Program-made: the position numbers and the translations under genes | Assembly: GCA_013812385.1 (NCBI GenBank) | Contig: JACCTM010000232.1 | Coordinates: 1-8,400 of the forward strand | Direction of reading: 5' to 3' | DNA length: 8,400 nucleotides | DNA from: Geodermatophilaceae bacterium | GTDB taxonomy: Bacteria > Actinomycetota > Actinomycetes > Mycobacteriales > Geodermatophilaceae | Shown: piece by piece, positions 5,930 through 8,400 of the stretch | Layout of the letters: every line of letters starts with the position of its first letter | Position numbering within the stretch: position 1 is the first letter of the stretch | The notes under the pieces: model-generated | Database searches by the model: none | What the model was told of the DNA's origin: nothing | The model's input: the letters and a program-made list of their open reading frames with translations, nothing else

Positions 5930-7140
5930 TATGCGGGGTCAGGGCTCAGGCCGAGCAGGAAGTCGCGGACCTCGCGCTGATAGCCCTCCGGGTCCACGTT
6001 CCAGGACTTGGTGTGCCCAGCGCCCTGGTAGGTCACCATCGAGACCAGGTCCGGACGGGCTTTGGCCAGTGCCAGCGCGCGTTCCCAGGGCACGAACGCG
6101 TCCTCTGGCCCGTGGAAGATCAGCATGGGGCGGGTCAGTTCGTCGGCGCGCGCAACCCAATCGAAGTCATCGAGGTGGATGCCGAGTTGCCGCTGGACCA
6201 TCCACAGCCCCAGCTCGGCAGCAGGACGGGGCAACCGGTTGACTCGAGCATTGGCGCGCAACGTGTCTCGCCAGTCGATGACCGGTGAGTCGAGAATCAT
6301 GGCGATCACCGAGTCGGCTCGACTCGAGCGGACCGTCGCCTGCAGCACGATCGCAGCGCCCATCGACCAGCCGTACAACACGAGCTCGGTCGCGCCGTTC
6401 TCGATCGCGTACGCCATCGCCGCGTCGATCTCCTGCCACTCGGTGTCGCCGAGGCGATAGCGGTTGTCCGCCGTCGCCGGGGCACCGATGTCATTGCGGT
6501 ACGACGGGATCAGGGTCGGGAGCCCCAGCGCGGCCAGCGTGGGCAGAATGCGCATCGTCTCGCCGCGGCTTGCCCCGCGCCCGTGTACGGCGACGACCCA
6601 CCGGGAGCCACCGTCGCCGGGCAGCAGCCAGGTCGGGTACGCGCCCAGGTCGCCGGGCAGTTCCAGGTCTAGGAACTCCAGCCCGTGGGCCTCGCCGGGG
6701 TCACCGAGATAGGCGTACTGCTCCCAGGCTGTACGAAGTCCGACCCGCAGCTCGCCGGCTCGTACGCCGACGAGCGTTCGGGTCACGACGGGACCGGCAG
6801 CGGCTTGTACGGTCCGACCACGCTTGACGCTCCCGCCGAGGTCGCCGTCGACGGACAGGATCGGTCCGACGATCGCCTGGCCGGTCGGATTGCCGGGTCC
6901 GTCGAGCCAGCTGAGTCCGTAGGTGCCCGGCAACAGCGAATCCTCGGTGGCAACCAGCTGCACCGTGCGATTCTCAGATGCGCGCTCACTCCCGGATGCC
7001 AGGTCGTTGCCGAGTGCGAGGACGGGAATGTCGTAGTCCTTGGTTCGGGTCACCCGCAGAATCCCGCGCAGAAAGTATCTGGCCAACCCCGCGGTACCCG
7101 CAATCAGGACAGCCACCAGGCCGCCAGCGAGGCGCAACAC
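5929..7140 (-). CDS. Membrane-anchored alpha/beta hydrolase
   Basis: Serine hydrolase-fold protein of 403 aa from the GTG at 7138-7140. One hydrophobic helix near residues 4-20 (LAGGLVAVLIAGTAGLA), followed by Arg-rich sequence, suggests an N-terminal anchor or uncleaved signal. About 160 residues of unassigned sequence follow, then the hydrolase domain from roughly residue 165. Catalytic features are an oxyanion HGRG at 186-189, the nucleophile elbow GWSMG with Ser259, acid Asp347 in HGPEDAFVPW, and His376 in GAGHTKSW. The order and spacing resemble Bem46/acyl-peptidase-like hydrolases; the substrate is unknown. A TTG at 7158 would add six residues. I prefer the GTG because a -10-like GAGAAT lies exactly 6 nt upstream, as in neighbouring genes. 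It converges on fba and diverges from DUF3151. Confidence 0.85.
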   Translation of the reverse strand: MLRLAGGLVAVLIAGTAGLARYFLRGILRVTRTKDYDIPVLALGNDLASGSERASENRTVQLVATEDSLLPGTYGLSWLDGPGNPTGQAIVGPILSVDGDLGGSVKRGRTVQAAAGPVVTRTLVGVRAGELRVGLRTAWEQYAYLGDPGEAHGLEFLDLELPGDLGAYPTWLLPGDGGSRWVVAVHGRGASRGETMRILPTLAALGLPTLIPSYRNDIGAPATADNRYRLGDTEWQEIDAAMAYAIENGATELVLYGWSMGAAIVLQATVRSSRADSVIAMILDSPVIDWRDTLRANARVNRLPRPAAELGLWMVQRQLGIHLDDFDWVARADELTRPMLIFHGPEDAFVPWERALALAKARPDLVSMVTYQGAGHTKSWNVDPEGYQREVRDFLLGLSPDPA

Positions 7141-7249
7141 CGGTCCATTCTCGACCAAGCCCGTCCGCGATCACGGAGCTGGCACCGCTGCGACCCCCCG
7201 ATTCGTGGTCACAGCTCCATGATCGCGAGGGATGACCTACGGTCCTGGC
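7141..7249. promoter_or_regulatory. Divergent promoter region, hydrolase / DUF3151
   Basis: This 109-base gap lies between divergent starts. TACGGT (7238-7243) ends 6 nt before the ATG at 7250, and GAGAAT (complement of 7147-7152) ends 6 nt before the hydrolase GTG. Both are -10-like and imply leaderless or nearly leaderless transcripts. The long inverted repeat listed separately (7166-7227) sits between them, with one arm at the expected -35 zone of each promoter. No strong -35 hexamer is seen. Confidence 0.45.
7166..7227. repeat. 16-base inverted repeat in the divergent promoter
   Basis: The arm CGCGATCACGGAGCTG (7166-7181) is the reverse complement of CAGCTCCATGATCGCG (7212-7227) except for one base. 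The arms are separated by 30 bases, and after a 2x2 internal gap a further ACC(G)/(T)GGT pairing could extend the stem. The arms start 46 bases apart and lie over the expected -35 regions of the two divergent promoters. This fits paired operator sites for one regulator, or a hairpin if transcribed. Confidence 0.6.
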
Positions 7250-7666
7250 ATGACCATGCCTGGCAATCTGCTTCCCGGCCCGCCTCCGGTGCTGCTCCCA
7301 CCCAACGCCGAGGCCGACGCCGCTGCTGCCCGCGGTGAGCCGGCCAGCGCGGTGGCGGCGGCTCATCCGGCCTACCCGGCCGCGTGGGCGGCCCTTGCCG
7401 TCGAGGCGGCTGCCGGTGGTCGAACGATGGAGGCGTACGCGTACGGACGTACCGGCTATCACCGAGGCCTGGACTCGTTGCGCAAGAACGGCTGGAAGGG
7501 GTACGGCCCCGTTCCCGGTGACCATCCGGGCAATCGCGGCTTCTTGACCTGCGTCGCTGTGTTGGCTGATGCTGCCGCCGAGATCGGTGAGGACGACGAA
7601 GCCCGGCGGCTGGTCGATTTGCTCAGGGAATGTGACCCGTCCTTCGACCCCGGCCAGTTGGGCTAA
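7250..7666 (+). CDS. DUF3151 family protein
   Basis: Small soluble protein of 138 aa belonging to DUF3151, a family largely confined to actinobacteria and of unknown function. The N-terminus NLLPGPPPVLLP is followed by an Ala-rich helical part (residues 20-58). The conserved core AYAYGRTGYHRGLDSLRKNG begins at Ala62, with WKGYGPVP and NRGFL next, then an acidic helix ending CDPSFDPGQLG. The helical character and the AAHPAYPAAWAALA stretch look TPR-like, but I would not assert that. The ATG at 7250 is chosen because TACGGT lies 6 nt upstream. The in-frame ATG at 7232 has its GAGGG immediately adjacent, too close to serve as a Shine-Dalgarno, and the ATG at 7256 is also possible. The M. tuberculosis homologue (Rv0360c, from memory) likewise lies near fba. 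An MFS gene follows after 28 nt. Confidence 0.85.
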   Translation: MTMPGNLLPGPPPVLLPPNAEADAAAARGEPASAVAAAHPAYPAAWAALAVEAAAGGRTMEAYAYGRTGYHRGLDSLRKNGWKGYGPVPGDHPGNRGFLTCVAVLADAAAEIGEDDEARRLVDLLRECDPSFDPGQLG

Positions 7667-7694
7667 GGCACATACCCAGACCTCACCACCGGCG

Positions 7695-8400
7695 ATGAGC
7701 AGCACCGATCCGAAGCCTGAGGGACAGGCTTCGCATGGCGGTCGGCGGCTGCAACGACGCTTGATGCTGGCCCTTTTCGGGGTGGCCTTCTCAACTCAGG
7801 CTCCGTCGCCGGTCCTGCTCTACTACACCGATGCCCTCGACCTGAGCGCGCTGTCCCTGACGGTCTTCTTCGCCGTCTATGCGTTGGGGCTGGTGCCCTC
7901 CCTACTGCTGGGCGGGCCGTATTCGGATCGGCGCGGCCGCAAGCGGGTGGTCGTGCCGTTCACGTTGCTCTGCCTCGGCGCCCTCATGGTGTTGCTGCTC
8001 ACCGCATTTGTGGGCGAACCGATGATCTACGTGGGGCGGCTGCTGCAAGGCTTGACCAGCGGTGCGATCTTCACCGTCGGGGTGGTCTGGCTGCGAGAGC
8101 TGGCCGGACCGGCGGGTGCAGCTGGGGCCGCGATGAAAGCCAGCGCGGCGATGGCCTCGGGATTCGCGATCGGCCCGCTGACCTCGGGCCTGCTCGTCCA
8201 GTGGGCCCCGCTGCCGGAGATCTTGCCTTTCGGGTTGCCATTCCTATTGGTGGTACTGGCTTTCTACCTGACCCGCGGTATCCCGGAGACCATGACCGTC
8301 CACCGCCCGGGGCGGCTGCAGCTGGGGATCCCGCCGGGCGCCGGCGCAGGATTCGTGGCCTACCTGCTTCCGGTGGGCTTGATCGTCTATACCTACGCCG
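7695..8400 (+). CDS. MFS transporter, N-terminal part (runs off window)
   Basis: The first 235 residues of a major facilitator superfamily protein; the frame is still open at the window edge. A short basic cytosolic leader (GGRRLQRRL) precedes helix 1. Hydrophobic segments lie near 23-44, 53-73, 86-105, 114-134, 150-170, 177-193 and 217-235, i.e. helices 1-6 and the start of helix 7. The loop 2-3 signature GGPYSDRRGRKR at 73-84 is MFS motif A. GRLLQGLTSG (114-123) resembles motif B. SGFAIGPLTSG (155-165) resembles motif C, which is typical of drug:proton antiporters, so efflux is the best guess. The ATG at 7695 lacks a clear Shine-Dalgarno. The TTG at 7761 or ATG at 7764 would remove the leader arginines, which is less likely. 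It may be co-transcribed with DUF3151, but a strong hairpin lies just inside its first codons. Confidence 0.85.
   Translation, partial: MSSTDPKPEGQASHGGRRLQRRLMLALFGVAFSTQAPSPVLLYYTDALDLSALSLTVFFAVYALGLVPSLLLGGPYSDRRGRKRVVVPFTLLCLGALMVLLLTAFVGEPMIYVGRLLQGLTSGAIFTVGVVWLRELAGPAGAAGAAMKASAAMASGFAIGPLTSGLLVQWAPLPEILPFGLPFLLVVLAFYLTRGIPETMTVHRPGRLQLGIPPGAGAGFVAYLLPVGLIVYTYA
7711..7733 (+). other. Perfect 9-bp hairpin in the first codons of the MFS gene
   Basis: CGAAGCCTG (7711-7719) pairs perfectly with CAGGCTTCG (7725-7733) around the 5-base loop AGGGA. It begins 13 nt after the ATG at 7695-7697, encoding residues 6-13 or so of the transporter. It could act as a terminator or attenuator for the DUF3151 transcript, or restrain translation initiation of the MFS gene. 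No T-tract follows. Confidence 0.55.

Noticed and set aside
1..8400. Mobile element, prophage, defence island or CRISPR array
   Set aside because: No transposase, integrase, direct-repeat array or nuclease/toxin motif is visible. All genes fit chromosomal metabolism and transport, with uniform base composition.

Overview
The window is GC-rich DNA, densely packed with genes on both strands. The codon usage, several apparently leaderless starts, a DUF3151 protein and a stand-alone PP2C phosphatase all point to an actinobacterium. A member of the Propionibacteriales is a reasonable guess, but nothing here fixes the genus. I see no rRNA, tRNA, CRISPR array, insertion sequence or phage gene, and no gene-free stretch longer than about 115 bases. 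This reads as ordinary chromosomal core and near-core DNA.

Layout, left to right. A DedA-family membrane protein (minus, 5-664) diverges from a two-gene plus-strand unit: a GlcD/D-lactate-dehydrogenase-type FAD oxidase (774-2204) and a CoA-disulfide-reductase-type flavoprotein (2242-3609). This unit converges on a minus-strand pair, DUF427 (4402-4683) followed by a PP2C Ser/Thr phosphatase (3665-4390). A short divergent promoter region separates DUF427 from class II fructose-bisphosphate aldolase, fba (plus, 4799-5833). The aldolase converges on a membrane-anchored alpha/beta hydrolase (minus, 5929-7140), with a strong branched inverted repeat between the two stops. The hydrolase diverges from a DUF3151 gene (plus, 7250-7666), which is followed 28 bases later by an MFS transporter (7695 onward) that runs off the window.

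How the genes may work together. The flavin oxidase and the disulfide reductase probably share a transcript and may serve 2-hydroxyacid oxidation and thiol/redox balance. The aldolase is central glycolysis/gluconeogenesis. PP2C would reverse Ser/Thr phosphorylation, though no kinase lies in the window. As I recall it, the order and orientation of DedA, fba and DUF3151 match the Mycobacterium tuberculosis Rv0364-Rv0363c-Rv0360c neighbourhood. The oxidase/reductase and DUF427/PP2C genes would then lie within an older conserved block.

The parts most worth a second look are non-coding: a branched stem-loop at 5862-5929; a nearly perfect 16-base inverted repeat in the hydrolase/DUF3151 promoter region; a 9-bp hairpin inside the first codons of the MFS gene; and a recurring -10-like hexamer exactly 6 nt before five start codons, suggesting leaderless mRNAs. 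I found no convincing new multi-gene system.
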